DNA from: JAXLYX01 sp046351215
Lineage (GTDB): Bacteria; Myxococcota_A; Polyangia; Polyangiales; Houyiibacteriaceae
DNA length: 64,000 bases
NCBI GenBank assembly: GCA_046351215.1
Contig: JAXLYX010000006.1
Location: forward strand, 496,001-560,000
Direction: 5' to 3'
The notes under the pieces are model-generated. The model ran no database searches. It worked only from the letters and a program-made list of their open reading frames with translations, and had not been told where the DNA came from. Position 1 is the stretch's first letter. Each line of letters opens with the position of its first letter. Below are positions 33,909-43,860 of the stretch, one piece after another. The position numbers and the translations under genes are program-made.

Positions 33909-36900
33909 ATGTCCCACGACGAGTCCCGCGGCACCGACGTCCACGCGCTGATCGAATCCACCGACGATCCCACCTTCCGCAAGGCAGCGACGGCCGTACG
34001 CGAGAACCCCTCGAACGAAGGCGCTTGGGATGCGCTCGAAGACTGGGCGGCCAAGACGCAGAACCCCGATCCGGCGAGCGCCGTCTACCGCGTGGTCCTC
34101 GCAGGCACGCTCTCGCGCGAGCGCGCGAGCGAGCTCGGCCAGCGGGCGCTCCGCTTCCACGAGGAGTGGTTCTCCGAGGACTCGCCGCAGCAGCTCGAGG
34201 TCCTCTCGCGCGTGCTCGAGCACGATCCCGAAGCGGAGTGGGCGTTCCAGCGGCTGACCGTCGTCTTCACGTCGCGCGAGCGGTGGCCGGAGCTCCTCGC
34301 CACGTACGATCGCGCCATCGCGAGCGCGAGCGACGCCGGCCGTCGCGAGCAGCTCCTCGAGGAGGCCTACCAGACGGCCCGCGATTTCGCGGCCGATCCC
34401 GCGGCGTCGGTCCGCTACCTCGAGCAGCTCGTGGCCCTGCGTCCGAAGGACGTCGCCCTCGCGCAGAACCTCGAGCGGCTGCTCGAGCGCAACGAGCGCT
34501 GGGACGACCTCGTGCGCTTCCTGCGCGCGCAGCTCCCCTCGCGTGGTGCCGCCGAGCAGCACGAGGTCCGTCTCCGGGTCTTCGCGCTCCTCGGGGACAA
34601 GCTCGGCGACGTGCGCCGCGCTCTGGAGGAGGCGCGCGCGCTGCTCGCAGCTCCGGGCGACGCGGCCGTCGTGGTCGCCGCGCTCGAGCGCATCGTCGCC
34701 ACGGACACCGAGGACTCCGACGTGCGTCGGGACGCGTCCGCGCTGCTCCGCGCGCGCTACGAGCGCGACGGCCGCACGGCGGATCTCGTCCGCCTGCTCG
34801 ACGCCGAGATCGCGCTCGTCGATCCGAAGCGCCAGGCCGCGCTCCACGTCGAGGCCGGCGAGCGCCTCGCGGCCGAGGGCAAGGCCACCGAAGCGCTCGT
34901 GCACTTCGCCGATGCCCTCGCGCTCGCGCCGGCCGATGCCGACGTGCGCGCCCGGCTGCGCTCGCTCGCCGAGTCCACGTCGCAGCAGGCGAAGCTCGTG
35001 AGCGTGCTCGAGGGCCTCGCCGGCTCGGTCGAGGATGCCGCACTCCGGGTCGGGTTCCGGCTCGAGTCGGCCTCGCTCCGTCGAGGTCCGCTCCGGGATG
35101 CCGCCGGAGCCATCGACGTCCTCGTGGCGGTGCTCGCCGAGCCCGCTCTCGACGGCGCCCTCGTGCTCGCGACGACGCGCGATCTCGTGGACCTCTACGG
35201 TGCGACGGGACGTGCGGAGGAGCGGCTCGGGATGCTCGAGCAGCTCGCCGGCCTCGAGACCGACGCGACCCGGAAGCGCCGCATCCTCGGCGACGCGGCT
35301 CGCCTCGCGACCGAGCTCGGCATGCCGGATCGCGCGCTGTCCGCGTGGGAGCAGCGCCTCTCGACCGATCCGAACGATCACGAGGCCGTCGAGGCGATCG
35401 TCGCGCTCCTCGAGCGCGAGGAGCGATGGGAGGCCCTCGTCGCCGCGATCCGCCGGCGCTTCGCCCGCTCGACGTCTCCGTTCCAGCGCCGGGCGGACCT
35501 CGTCCGCATCGCCCGCCTCGAGTCCGACAAGCTCGAGCGGCGCGCCGACGCGATCCGCACCTGGCTCGAGGTCGCGGCGGAGTTCGGAGAGGACAGCGAG
35601 GTCGTCGACGCCCTCGTCGGCCACTACACCGCGGAGGAGCGGTACGCCGACCTCGCGGAGCTCCTGTCGCGCGCCGAGCAGAACGAGGGCGTCCACCTCG
35701 CCCAGGTCCGCGCGCGCCTCGGCGACACCTACCGTCAGTACCTCGGTCGCCCCGATCTCGCCGCGCGCGCCTACCGACGCGCGCTCGAGGCCGACGCGCG
35801 CCACGACGCGTCGCGCGCCGGTCTCGCCGCGCTCGCCGACGATCCGACGCTCGGCGCCGAGGCCGTGGAGGGGCTCGCTCGTTCCTACGCGCAGACCGGC
35901 GAATGGGAGCCCGAGCTCGCGCTCCTCGAGCCGCGTCTCGCCGCGACGCCGGAGGACAGCGCCCGTGTCCGTCTCCTCCGCGAAGCGGCCCAGATCCAGG
36001 AGGAGAAGGCCGGCGTTCCGCAGGTCGCCCTCGGATCGCTCGTGCGCGCCTTCGCGCTCGCGCCGACGGACGTGGGCATCGAGGCCGAGATCGAGCGCCT
36101 CGCCGAGAGCACCGGCGACAGGGCGTCGGCCGCCGAGGGCTTCCGCGCCGCGGCCGCCGCGATCGCCGGCGATCCCGAGCGCAAGGCCGCGCTCCTCGAG
36201 AAGGAAGCGACCTTTGCCGAGACCGCTCTCGGCGACCGCGCGCGCGCCCTCGCGTCGTACGCGGAGGCCCTCCGGAACCGTCCGCGCGGCGTGCCGCTCG
36301 CGGAGGCCGTGCTCCGGAACGCGGAGGCGGTGGGCGATCTCGCGACCGCCGAGGCCGTCCTGCGAGAGGTCGCGGCCGACGAGGCCACGCCGCTCGCGAT
36401 GCTCGAGCACCTCGCGGCCCTCGAGCGGCGCCATCCGGACGCGGGCCTCGTCGGCACGCTCGAGCGCATCGCCGAGCGTCGCGGCACCGATCTCGACGCG
36501 CTCGTGGAGGCCGCGAGCGTGGGCTCCTCCGGCGCGGTCGACGACGCGCGCGTGACGAAGCTCGCCGAGCGCACGTTCGAGCGCGCCGCGACGCTCCTCC
36601 GCCGTGGCGAGCCCGCGAGCGGCAAGCGCACGCCCGCGGAGGCCGCCACGTGGGCCCTCGAGACCCTGCTCGCGCGCTACGGCGCCGCCGGCGAGCACGC
36701 GAAGGTCCTCGCGACGTCGCTCGAGGGCGCACGCCTTCCGCTCCCCTCGGGGCTCGTCGTCTCGCTCCGGCGGAAGGCCGCCGAGATCGCCGTCGCGCTC
36801 GGACAGCGGGCGACCGCCATCGAGCTCTACCGCGAGGTGCTCTCCGCGGACCCGTCGGACGCCGCTTCGTTCCTGGCGCTCGGCGGCATGCTCGAGTCCG

Positions 36901-39900
36901 AGGGCCGGCTCGGCGAGCTGCTCTCGCTGCGCAAGCAGGAGCTCGATGCGACCACGGACCGCGAGCGGCGCCTCTCGCTCCGGCTCGAGGTCGCGTCGAT
37001 CGTGGCCCAGATCGAGGCCACGGGCGGGCGCGTCGAGGCCCTGAAGGCGAACCTCGAGGACGCCCCCGGGCACCGTCCCTCGATCGAGGCCCTGACGGAC
37101 GTCCTCTCGAGCACCGCTCGATACCGCGAGCTCGCCGAGGTGCTCACGCGCCAGGCCCAGCTCGTCGAGCCGGCCCAGTCGGCGGAGCTCTCTCGCACGG
37201 TCGCGCGGCTCGCCGTGGACGAGCTCGAGGACGACGATCTGGCGCTCGCGTCCTACCGTCGCGTCGTCGAGATCGCGCCCGACGCCGAGGCGCTCGAGGC
37301 GCTGGCACGAATCCACGAGACGCGCGAGGAGAGCGCCCAGGCGGCGCGCTGGCTCGAGCGCAGGCTCGCCATGGCGACGGCCGAGGAGAAGTCCGTGGTC
37401 GCGCTCCGGCTCGCTCGCGCCCTCTTCGAGGCCGAGCGCGGCGACCGCGCGGTCGAGGTCCTCGAGGAGGTCCGCCGTCGCGATCCCTCGAACGTCGAGG
37501 CGCGCGAGCTCCTCGTCGCCGAGTACCGCCGGACCCACGCGCAGGCTCCGCTCGGCGCGCTCCTCTGGGAGACCTCCGATCACGTGGCGGACGCGGAGGC
37601 CCGCCGCGCGGCCGTGCGCGAGGCCGCCACGATCTACTACGACGTGCTCGGTCGCCCGGCGGACGCGATCCCGATGCTCGCGAAGGCCGTCGAGCTCTCG
37701 CCCGAAGACCGAGCCCTCCGGCTCGAGCTCGCCGAGGCGTTGCGCAGCGGCCAGCGGGTCGACGAGGCGCGAAGCGTCCTCGAAGCCGCGATCGAGGAGT
37801 TCGGGCGGCGCCGTAGCCCGGAGCGTGCCGCGGTCCACTTCCTCCTCGGCCGGACGCTCCGCGAGGCGGGCGACCTCGCCGGCGCGCTCGAGCAGGTCGA
37901 GCAGGCCACGCAGATGGCCATGACGAACGCCCCGATGCTCCTCGAGCTCGGGCGGCTCGCCCGCGAGGCGGGGCAGATCGATCGCGCGGAGAAGGCCTAC
38001 CGCACGCTGCTCGTCCTCGTGCGTCGCCGCGGCGCCGACGAGGTCGTCGAGGTCGGCGTCGGCGAGGTGCTCTACGAGCTCGCGACCATCGCGGGCGCCC
38101 GCGGCGAGTCGGACAAGGAGAAGGAGCTCCTCGATTCGGCCCTCGAGGCCGCGTCGAGCAGCGACGGAGAGGCCCTGCGTTTCGTCGAGGCGCTCGCGCC
38201 TCGCGGCGCCGGCGAGCTCGCGCTCCGCGGTCTCGACAAGCGCCTCGAGGCCGTCGAGGGCTCGGCCCGCGTGCCGCTCCTCCGTGCGGGCGCGCGTCTG
38301 CTCGACGCCACGCTGGGCCGGTCGGGCGAGGCGCTCGCGCGTTCGCTCGAGGCGCTCGCGTTCGCGTTCGCCGAGGCGGAGGTCCGCACCGAGTGCCGCG
38401 CCATCGCGAAGCGCGCGAACGCTTCCGCGAAGTACGTCGAGGGGCTCGGCAAGGCGCTCGGCCACCTGCGTCGCGAGGAGGACGAGCAGCTCGTCGCCGA
38501 GCTCCTCTTCGCCCAGGGCGACGTCGCCGAGCACGACCTCGCGGACCTCGCCTCGGCGCGCGCGTACTACGAGCGCTGCGAGGACCACGAGCACGGCGGC
38601 CGGGTGGCCGAGGCGCTCCGGTCCCTCGCCCGCGTCGCGAACGCCCAGGGAGACGCGCGCGAAGAGCGTCGCGCCCTCGGCAAGCTGGTGAGCCATGGCG
38701 GCGTGGGGCGGAGCGCGCGCATCGAGGCGCTCTACCGGCTCGGCGAGCTCGAGACGCGCGACGATGCGTCGCTCGCCGAGGGCGTCGCGCACCTCCGCGA
38801 GGCCTTCGGAGCGGATGCTCGCTCGGAGCGGGCGGCCCGCATCCTCGGAGACCTCGCGCGCCGCACGCTGCTCGACGCCGACACCCTGCGCTTCCACGAG
38901 GAGGTGGCGCGCGGCTCGGGGGACGACGCGCTGCTCGTCGAGTTCCTCGAGCTCCGGGCCGCCCGGCCCGACGCCACCCTGCCGCAGCTGCGCGAGGCGG
39001 TGGATCGGGTGATCGCGCTCGGCCGCGAGGAGCTGGCGGAGCGCTTCCTCCTGCGCGCCGCCGAGGTGGCGGAATCCGTCGGCCCGGAGGAGGCCCGCGC
39101 CGTCCTCGGTCAGCTGGCGGATCTCCGCGAGAAGAAGGGCGACCTCGGGGGAGCCATCGGCTACCTCGAGCGTGCCGTGGCCTTCGCCCAGGGCTCCGAT
39201 CGCCGGGACCTGCGGCTCCGCGTGGCAGGGCTCGCGACTCGCTCCGGCGTGGACCTCGCGGCCGCGGCCCGCGCCTACCGCGACCTCCTCGACGACGAGC
39301 CGACCAATCCCGAGATCTACCTGCCGCTGCTCCGCGTGCTCGCCTCGCTCGGCGAGGAGGACGCGCTGAACGACCTCGTCGCCTCGCTGCTCGACCAGCT
39401 CCCCGAGCCGGCGCAGCGCAACGAGGTCCGCATGGAGAAGGCGAAGTTCCTCGCCCCGCTCGAGGGTCGTCAGTACGACGCCGTCGACGTGCTCAAGGCG
39501 GGCCTCGAGGACGCCCCGGACGACACCGAGGTCTCGGCCTTCCTCGCCCGGATCTACGAGCAGAGCGGCTACGACGAGGAGCTCGTCGCGCTGCTGCGGC
39601 AGCAGCTCGACGTGGCTCGTGACAAGCAGGACCTCGAGCAGATCGTCTCCGTCGGGAGCCGGCTCGGCGCCCTGCTCGAGAAGGTCGACCGCGAGGGCGC
39701 GATGGACGTCTACCGGAGCGCGCTCGAATGGGCGCCGGAAGAGCGTTCGCTGCTCGAGGCGCTGCTCGCGCTCTTCGGTCCGGAAGACGACCTCCGCGAG
39801 CGCGCCGAGCTCCGCGAGCGCCTGATCGCGACCGAGCCGGGCTCGACCGCGACGCGGCTCGCGCTCTCGGTCGCCGCCGAGTGGGAGGCGCTCTCCGACG

Positions 39901-41462
39901 AGGCGGGCACGCTGCGGGCGATCGCCGCCGGGCATCGACGCAATCCCTCGGATCCCGTGCTCCGCGCCAAGCTCGAGGAGTGGTACCGGTCGCGCGGCGA
40001 CGACGAGAACCTGGCGTCGTTCCTCGTGGTGGATGCCGACGGTCTCGTCGATCAACCGGAGGAGCGTCGCTCGCGTCTCTTCGAGGCCGCGTCGATCTAT
40101 CGGGATCGCCTCGGGCGTCCCGGCGACGCCGCGGACGTGATCCGGAAGGCCGCCGGTGAGACGATGGACCTCGCCACGCTCGAGGAGCTCGTCGCCTGCC
40201 TCGAGGCGGCGGAGGATCACCCGGGCGCGCTCGCCGAGGTCAGTCGGCACGTGGACACGCTGGCCACGGACGACGCCTCGAAGGCTCGCCTCCTCGTGCT
40301 CCGGGCCCGTCCGGCGATGGCGCTCGATCGCCTCGAGGACGCCATCGTCGATCTCGAGGCCGCGTACGCGCTCGATCGCCTCGCGGCGGAGGGAGACCTC
40401 GTCGCGGCGCTCGTCCGCGCGCGGATCGACGCCCAGACGAGCTCGCAGCGCGACGTGGAGCGCGAGCGCACGCTGCGGCTCGTCGACGTGCTCGATGCGG
40501 CCGGCGAGGCGTCGCAGGCGCGCGACGTCCTCGCCGAGTGGACGCATCGGACGCCGGACGACGTGGAGGCGCTCGTGCGGCTCCGGGAGGTCGACCTCGC
40601 GAGCGGCAACTGGCCCGGCGTGCGCGAGACGGCGGAGATGCTGGTCGCCGCGACGGCGGGCGAGGCGCAGGTCGAGGCGACTCTGCTCTTCGTCGACGCC
40701 TGCGCGCGGACGGAACGTCCCGAGCGCGCGCGGGGGGTGCTCGAGCACGTCCTCGTGCAGCAGCCCTTCGAGCCGCGTCTGCTCGAGAAGCTGCGCGAGG
40801 TCTACGTGCAGCTCGGCGCCTTCCGGGAGCTCGCCCACCTGCTCCTCCAGGAGTCGACCCAGGCGGAGCCCGAGCGCCGCTTCGAGCTCAGCTCCGAGGC
40901 GGGGCGGATCCTCATCGAGAAGGTCGGCGACGCCGAGGCGGCGATCGTGCCGCTCGAGCACGCGCACCAGGCGAAGCCGGACGATCACAAGACGATCGTC
41001 GCGCTCGCCGATGCCTACACCGACTCGGGCCGCCACGCGGAGGCGGGGCAGCTCCTCGAGCATGCGATCAACGCCCATCCGAAGCGCCGCACCCCGGAGC
41101 TCAGCCAGCTCCAGCATCGGATGGCGCGCCTGGCGCGAGCCGCGGGCGACCGCAGCCTCGACTACCAGTGGATGAGCGCCTCGCTCGAGTGCGACAAGAA
41201 CAACGTCGACGTCGCCGCCGAGCTCGCCTACCTGGCGATGGAGCTCGGCGAGCACGAGGCGGCGCTGAACGCGCTCCGCGCGATCACGCTCGCCAAGACC
41301 GAGGGCTCGATGAGCCGCGCGATGGCCTTCCTGCTGCAGGCGAGGATCGCCTTCCAGCGCGGCGAGGCCCGGCGGGCGCTGCTCTGGGCCCGGAAGGCGC
41401 GCGAGGTCGATCCGAACCTCCAGGAGGCCGAGGACTTCCTCCGGGAGCTCGGAGACGGCTGA
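33909..41462 (+). CDS. Giant TPR protein 3 (2517 residues)
   Basis: The largest gene of the window encodes 2517 residues, all helical repeats. ATG 33909 has GAGG five bases upstream. TPR-like units recur throughout, for example ALASYRRVVEIAPDAEALEA, AARAYRRALEADARHDASRA and ALLWARKAREVDPNLQEAED at the C-terminus. Unlike giant TPR proteins 1 and 2, it has no acidic disordered head and no M48-like tail; it ends directly after a TPR. No signal peptide or membrane segment is visible. It is monocistronic, with a promoter element just upstream and a large hairpin after it. The role is unknown; a scaffold for large assemblies is an inference from the repeat type. Confidence 0.85.
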   Translation: MSHDESRGTDVHALIESTDDPTFRKAATAVRENPSNEGAWDALEDWAAKTQNPDPASAVYRVVLAGTLSRERASELGQRALRFHEEWFSEDSPQQLEVLSRVLEHDPEAEWAFQRLTVVFTSRERWPELLATYDRAIASASDAGRREQLLEEAYQTARDFAADPAASVRYLEQLVALRPKDVALAQNLERLLERNERWDDLVRFLRAQLPSRGAAEQHEVRLRVFALLGDKLGDVRRALEEARALLAAPGDAAVVVAALERIVATDTEDSDVRRDASALLRARYERDGRTADLVRLLDAEIALVDPKRQAALHVEAGERLAAEGKATEALVHFADALALAPADADVRARLRSLAESTSQQAKLVSVLEGLAGSVEDAALRVGFRLESASLRRGPLRDAAGAIDVLVAVLAEPALDGALVLATTRDLVDLYGATGRAEERLGMLEQLAGLETDATRKRRILGDAARLATELGMPDRALSAWEQRLSTDPNDHEAVEAIVALLEREERWEALVAAIRRRFARSTSPFQRRADLVRIARLESDKLERRADAIRTWLEVAAEFGEDSEVVDALVGHYTAEERYADLAELLSRAEQNEGVHLAQVRARLGDTYRQYLGRPDLAARAYRRALEADARHDASRAGLAALADDPTLGAEAVEGLARSYAQTGEWEPELALLEPRLAATPEDSARVRLLREAAQIQEEKAGVPQVALGSLVRAFALAPTDVGIEAEIERLAESTGDRASAAEGFRAAAAAIAGDPERKAALLEKEATFAETALGDRARALASYAEALRNRPRGVPLAEAVLRNAEAVGDLATAEAVLREVAADEATPLAMLEHLAALERRHPDAGLVGTLERIAERRGTDLDALVEAASVGSSGAVDDARVTKLAERTFERAATLLRRGEPASGKRTPAEAATWALETLLARYGAAGEHAKVLATSLEGARLPLPSGLVVSLRRKAAEIAVALGQRATAIELYREVLSADPSDAASFLALGGMLESEGRLGELLSLRKQELDATTDRERRLSLRLEVASIVAQIEATGGRVEALKANLEDAPGHRPSIEALTDVLSSTARYRELAEVLTRQAQLVEPAQSAELSRTVARLAVDELEDDDLALASYRRVVEIAPDAEALEALARIHETREESAQAARWLERRLAMATAEEKSVVALRLARALFEAERGDRAVEVLEEVRRRDPSNVEARELLVAEYRRTHAQAPLGALLWETSDHVADAEARRAAVREAATIYYDVLGRPADAIPMLAKAVELSPEDRALRLELAEALRSGQRVDEARSVLEAAIEEFGRRRSPERAAVHFLLGRTLREAGDLAGALEQVEQATQMAMTNAPMLLELGRLAREAGQIDRAEKAYRTLLVLVRRRGADEVVEVGVGEVLYELATIAGARGESDKEKELLDSALEAASSSDGEALRFVEALAPRGAGELALRGLDKRLEAVEGSARVPLLRAGARLLDATLGRSGEALARSLEALAFAFAEAEVRTECRAIAKRANASAKYVEGLGKALGHLRREEDEQLVAELLFAQGDVAEHDLADLASARAYYERCEDHEHGGRVAEALRSLARVANAQGDAREERRALGKLVSHGGVGRSARIEALYRLGELETRDDASLAEGVAHLREAFGADARSERAARILGDLARRTLLDADTLRFHEEVARGSGDDALLVEFLELRAARPDATLPQLREAVDRVIALGREELAERFLLRAAEVAESVGPEEARAVLGQLADLREKKGDLGGAIGYLERAVAFAQGSDRRDLRLRVAGLATRSGVDLAAAARAYRDLLDDEPTNPEIYLPLLRVLASLGEEDALNDLVASLLDQLPEPAQRNEVRMEKAKFLAPLEGRQYDAVDVLKAGLEDAPDDTEVSAFLARIYEQSGYDEELVALLRQQLDVARDKQDLEQIVSVGSRLGALLEKVDREGAMDVYRSALEWAPEERSLLEALLALFGPEDDLRERAELRERLIATEPGSTATRLALSVAAEWEALSDEAGTLRAIAAGHRRNPSDPVLRAKLEEWYRSRGDDENLASFLVVDADGLVDQPEERRSRLFEAASIYRDRLGRPGDAADVIRKAAGETMDLATLEELVACLEAAEDHPGALAEVSRHVDTLATDDASKARLLVLRARPAMALDRLEDAIVDLEAAYALDRLAAEGDLVAALVRARIDAQTSSQRDVERERTLRLVDVLDAAGEASQARDVLAEWTHRTPDDVEALVRLREVDLASGNWPGVRETAEMLVAATAGEAQVEATLLFVDACARTERPERARGVLEHVLVQQPFEPRLLEKLREVYVQLGAFRELAHLLLQESTQAEPERRFELSSEAGRILIEKVGDAEAAIVPLEHAHQAKPDDHKTIVALADAYTDSGRHAEAGQLLEHAINAHPKRRTPELSQLQHRMARLARAAGDRSLDYQWMSASLECDKNNVDVAAELAYLAMELGEHEAALNALRAITLAKTEGSMSRAMAFLLQARIAFQRGEARRALLWARKAREVDPNLQEAEDFLRELGDG

Positions 41463-41492
41463 GGGGCTCCGTAGGGACACGAATCGCGGCGA

Positions 41493-41540
41493 GCGGGCCG
41501 GCTGGAAGCGGGGAGCCTCCCGGGTCACAGTCCGGCCCGC
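41493..41540 (+). promoter_or_regulatory. Strong hairpin directly before the pyrD start
   Basis: A 9-bp perfect stem, GCGGGCCGG (41493-41501) with CCGGCCCGC (41532-41540), is extended inward by CT/AG across one bulge, and its loop contains a further GGGAG/CTCCC hairpin. It ends three bases before ATG 41544 and occupies the place of a ribosome binding site. Confidence 0.5.
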
Positions 41541-41543
41541 GTC

Positions 41544-42644
41544 ATGCTCTACCGCTTCCTGCTCCGGCCCTTCCTCTGGCTCCTCCCGCCCGAGACCGCC
41601 CACCACGTGGCCTTCGGGGCGCTCCGCGCGCTCTGCGCCATCCCGGGCGTCCGCGCGCTGCTCCGTGCGCTGCTCCTGCCGCGCTCGCCCGCGCTCGAGA
41701 CCCGCACGCTCGGGCTCGCGTTCCCGACGCCGGTCGGTCTCGCGGCCGGCTTCGACAAGGACGCGCGGGGCTTCGAGGCGCTCGGGGCGAGCGGCTTCGG
41801 CTTCGTCGAGATCGGGACGCTGACGGGCGAGGCCCAGCCCGGCAATCCTCGGCCGCGGCTCTTCCGCCTGCCCACCGACAACGCGCTCATCAACCGGATG
41901 GGCTTCAACAACCAGGGCTCCGCCGATGCGGTCGCGCGCCTCTCCGGGCCACGGCAGACCGTCGTCGGCGTGAACATCGGCAAGACGAAGGTCGTCCCCG
42001 AGGAGCAGGCCGAGGCGGACTACGTGAAGTCCACCGAGCGCCTCGCGAAGCTCGCCGACTACTTCGTCGTGAACGTGAGCTCGCCCAACACGCCGGGCCT
42101 CCGGAACCTCCAGGCGACGGAGAAGCTCCGCCCCTTGCTCGCGGGGGTGCGTGCGGCCCTCGACCGCACGAGCCCGGAGCGCCGGGTGCCGCTGCTAGTG
42201 AAGATCGCGCCGGACCTCGCGGACGAGGACGTCGACGCGGTCGCGGATCTCGCGCTCGATCTCGGCCTCGACGGCATCATCGCGACCAACACGACCATCC
42301 GCCGCGACGGGCTCGACACCCCGGCGGCCGTCGTCGAGACCATCGGCGCCGGCGGTCTCTCGGGACCGATCCTGAAGGCCCGCTCGCTCGAGGTCCTGCG
42401 CCGCCTAAGGCAGCGGGTCGGCTCGAAGCTCGTCCTGATCTCGGTCGGCGGGATCGAGAACGCCGAGGACGCCTGGGCCCGGATCCGCGCGGGCGCGACG
42501 CTCGTGCAGGTGTACACGGCCTACGTCTACGAGGGGCCGCTCCTCCCGCGCCGCATCGCGCTCGGCCTCGAAACGCTCGCGAAGAAGGCCGGATTCGCGC
42601 GCGTGCAGGACGCCGTCGGAAGCGAGCCCGGCGCCGCCTCTTGA
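41544..42644 (+). CDS. pyrD: Dihydroorotate dehydrogenase (quinone), class 2
   Basis: A 366-residue flavoprotein that oxidises dihydroorotate with membrane quinone in pyrimidine synthesis. The N-terminal 45 residues form the membrane-associating helices of class 2 (FLLRPFLWLLPPETAHH). Flavin and substrate motifs follow: GLAAGFDKD, INRMGFNNQG, the catalytic serine in VNVSSPNTPGL, KIAPDL, ATNTT and ISVGGI. The start is immediately downstream of a strong hairpin, with no clear ribosome binding site, so start-codon access may be regulated. tyrA follows after 43 bases that contain a small AAGCCC/GGGCTT hairpin (42644-42658). Confidence 0.96.
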   Translation: MLYRFLLRPFLWLLPPETAHHVAFGALRALCAIPGVRALLRALLLPRSPALETRTLGLAFPTPVGLAAGFDKDARGFEALGASGFGFVEIGTLTGEAQPGNPRPRLFRLPTDNALINRMGFNNQGSADAVARLSGPRQTVVGVNIGKTKVVPEEQAEADYVKSTERLAKLADYFVVNVSSPNTPGLRNLQATEKLRPLLAGVRAALDRTSPERRVPLLVKIAPDLADEDVDAVADLALDLGLDGIIATNTTIRRDGLDTPAAVVETIGAGGLSGPILKARSLEVLRRLRQRVGSKLVLISVGGIENAEDAWARIRAGATLVQVYTAYVYEGPLLPRRIALGLETLAKKAGFARVQDAVGSEPGAAS

Positions 42645-42687
42645 AGCCCGAGGGGCTTTCCTTCACCGTCTCCGCAGACAGGCCGAG

Positions 42688-43860
42688 ATGACCGATTCCA
42701 CGCCTCCCGTTCGTCCCCTCGCCGAGATCCGCAAGGAGCTCGACGGCCTCGACGCCGACATCCTCGCGCTCCTCGCGAAGCGTCAGCAGATCGTCGCCGA
42801 GGTCGCCGCCACGAAGCTCGCGCAGGGCATCCGCATCCGCGACGTGGCCCGCGAGGACGAGGTGCTGCGAGAGCGTGCGGCGCGCGGCGAGAAGCTCGGC
42901 CTGCCCCCTTCGGTGGTGCAGTCGATCTGGCGCCTGCTCATGATGGCGAGCCGCGATCACCAGGCGGCCCTCAAGATCGAGGCCGCGCCGCAGGCGGAGC
43001 CGCGCACGGTCGCGATCCTCGGCGGCAAGGGCGGCATGGGCAAGCTCTTCCAGGGCCTCTTCGAGGGGCTCGGTCACCGCGTGCTCGTCGTCGATCTCGA
43101 CACGACGCTCACGGCCGTCGAGGCCGCGAAGCAGGCGGACGTCGTCGTCGTCACCGTGCCGATCCGCGAGACCGAGCGCGTCGTCCGCGAGGTGGGCCCC
43201 CACCTTCGCGAGGACGCGCTCCTCCTCGACCTCACCTCGCTCAAGACGGCGCCGATCGCGACGATGGTCGCCTCCACGAAGGCCAGCGTCGTCGGCTCGC
43301 ATCCGATGTTCGGACCCGGCATCCACACCTTCCAGGGGCAGCGCGTGGTGCTCTGCCGAGGGCGGGGCGACGCCTGGTTCGAGTGGGTGAAGGCGACCTT
43401 CGAGGCACGCGGCCTCGTCGTCACCGAGTCGAGCCCGGAGCAGCACGATCGCGCGATGGCGCTCGTGCAGGTGCTGACGCACTACCAGACGCAGGTCCTC
43501 GGCCTCACGCTCGCGCGGATGGGCATCCCGCTCGAGGAGCCGCTCGCGTTCACCTCGCCCGCCTACCTCCTCGAGGCCTACGTCACGGCGCGGCACTTCG
43601 CCCAATCGCCGGCGCTCTACGGGCCGATCGAGATGGAGAACCCGCTCACGTCGCAGGTGACCTCGACCTTCGAGGCCTCGGCCCGCGAGGTCGCGGAGAT
43701 CCTCGCGTCGAAGGACCAGGCGCGCTTCGACGCCCTCTTCTCCGAGGTCTCGTCCTTCTTCGGCGAATTCACGCAGGAAGCCCTCGAGCAGAGCGGCTTC
43801 CTCATCGACCGCCTCGTCGAGCTCACGACCGGGCGCGCCGCCTCCGCGCAGGGCCGATGA
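42688..43860 (+). CDS. tyrA: Bifunctional chorismate mutase-prephenate dehydrogenase
   Basis: A 390-residue T-protein of tyrosine synthesis. Residues 1-90 form an AroQ chorismate mutase with R..R..K..IRDVARE intact. Prephenate dehydrogenase follows from about 105: NAD site LGGKGGMGKLFQG, VTVPIRETERVV, and SHPMFGPGIH, closely parallel to the E. coli TyrA. It has no ACT domain. It is co-directional with pyrD and overlaps the next gene by ATGA. Together with pheA at 26.5 kb, both aromatic branches here carry their own chorismate mutase. Confidence 0.95.
   Translation: MTDSTPPVRPLAEIRKELDGLDADILALLAKRQQIVAEVAATKLAQGIRIRDVAREDEVLRERAARGEKLGLPPSVVQSIWRLLMMASRDHQAALKIEAAPQAEPRTVAILGGKGGMGKLFQGLFEGLGHRVLVVDLDTTLTAVEAAKQADVVVVTVPIRETERVVREVGPHLREDALLLDLTSLKTAPIATMVASTKASVVGSHPMFGPGIHTFQGQRVVLCRGRGDAWFEWVKATFEARGLVVTESSPEQHDRAMALVQVLTHYQTQVLGLTLARMGIPLEEPLAFTSPAYLLEAYVTARHFAQSPALYGPIEMENPLTSQVTSTFEASAREVAEILASKDQARFDALFSEVSSFFGEFTQEALEQSGFLIDRLVELTTGRAASAQGR

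Noticed and set aside
33720..41606. A continuous minus-strand open frame of 2628 codons opposite giant TPR gene 3
   Set aside because: It is the mirror of a highly biased GC-rich gene. The plus strand has TPR periodicity and a ribosome binding site; the minus frame is Arg/Glu-rich without any recognisable domain.
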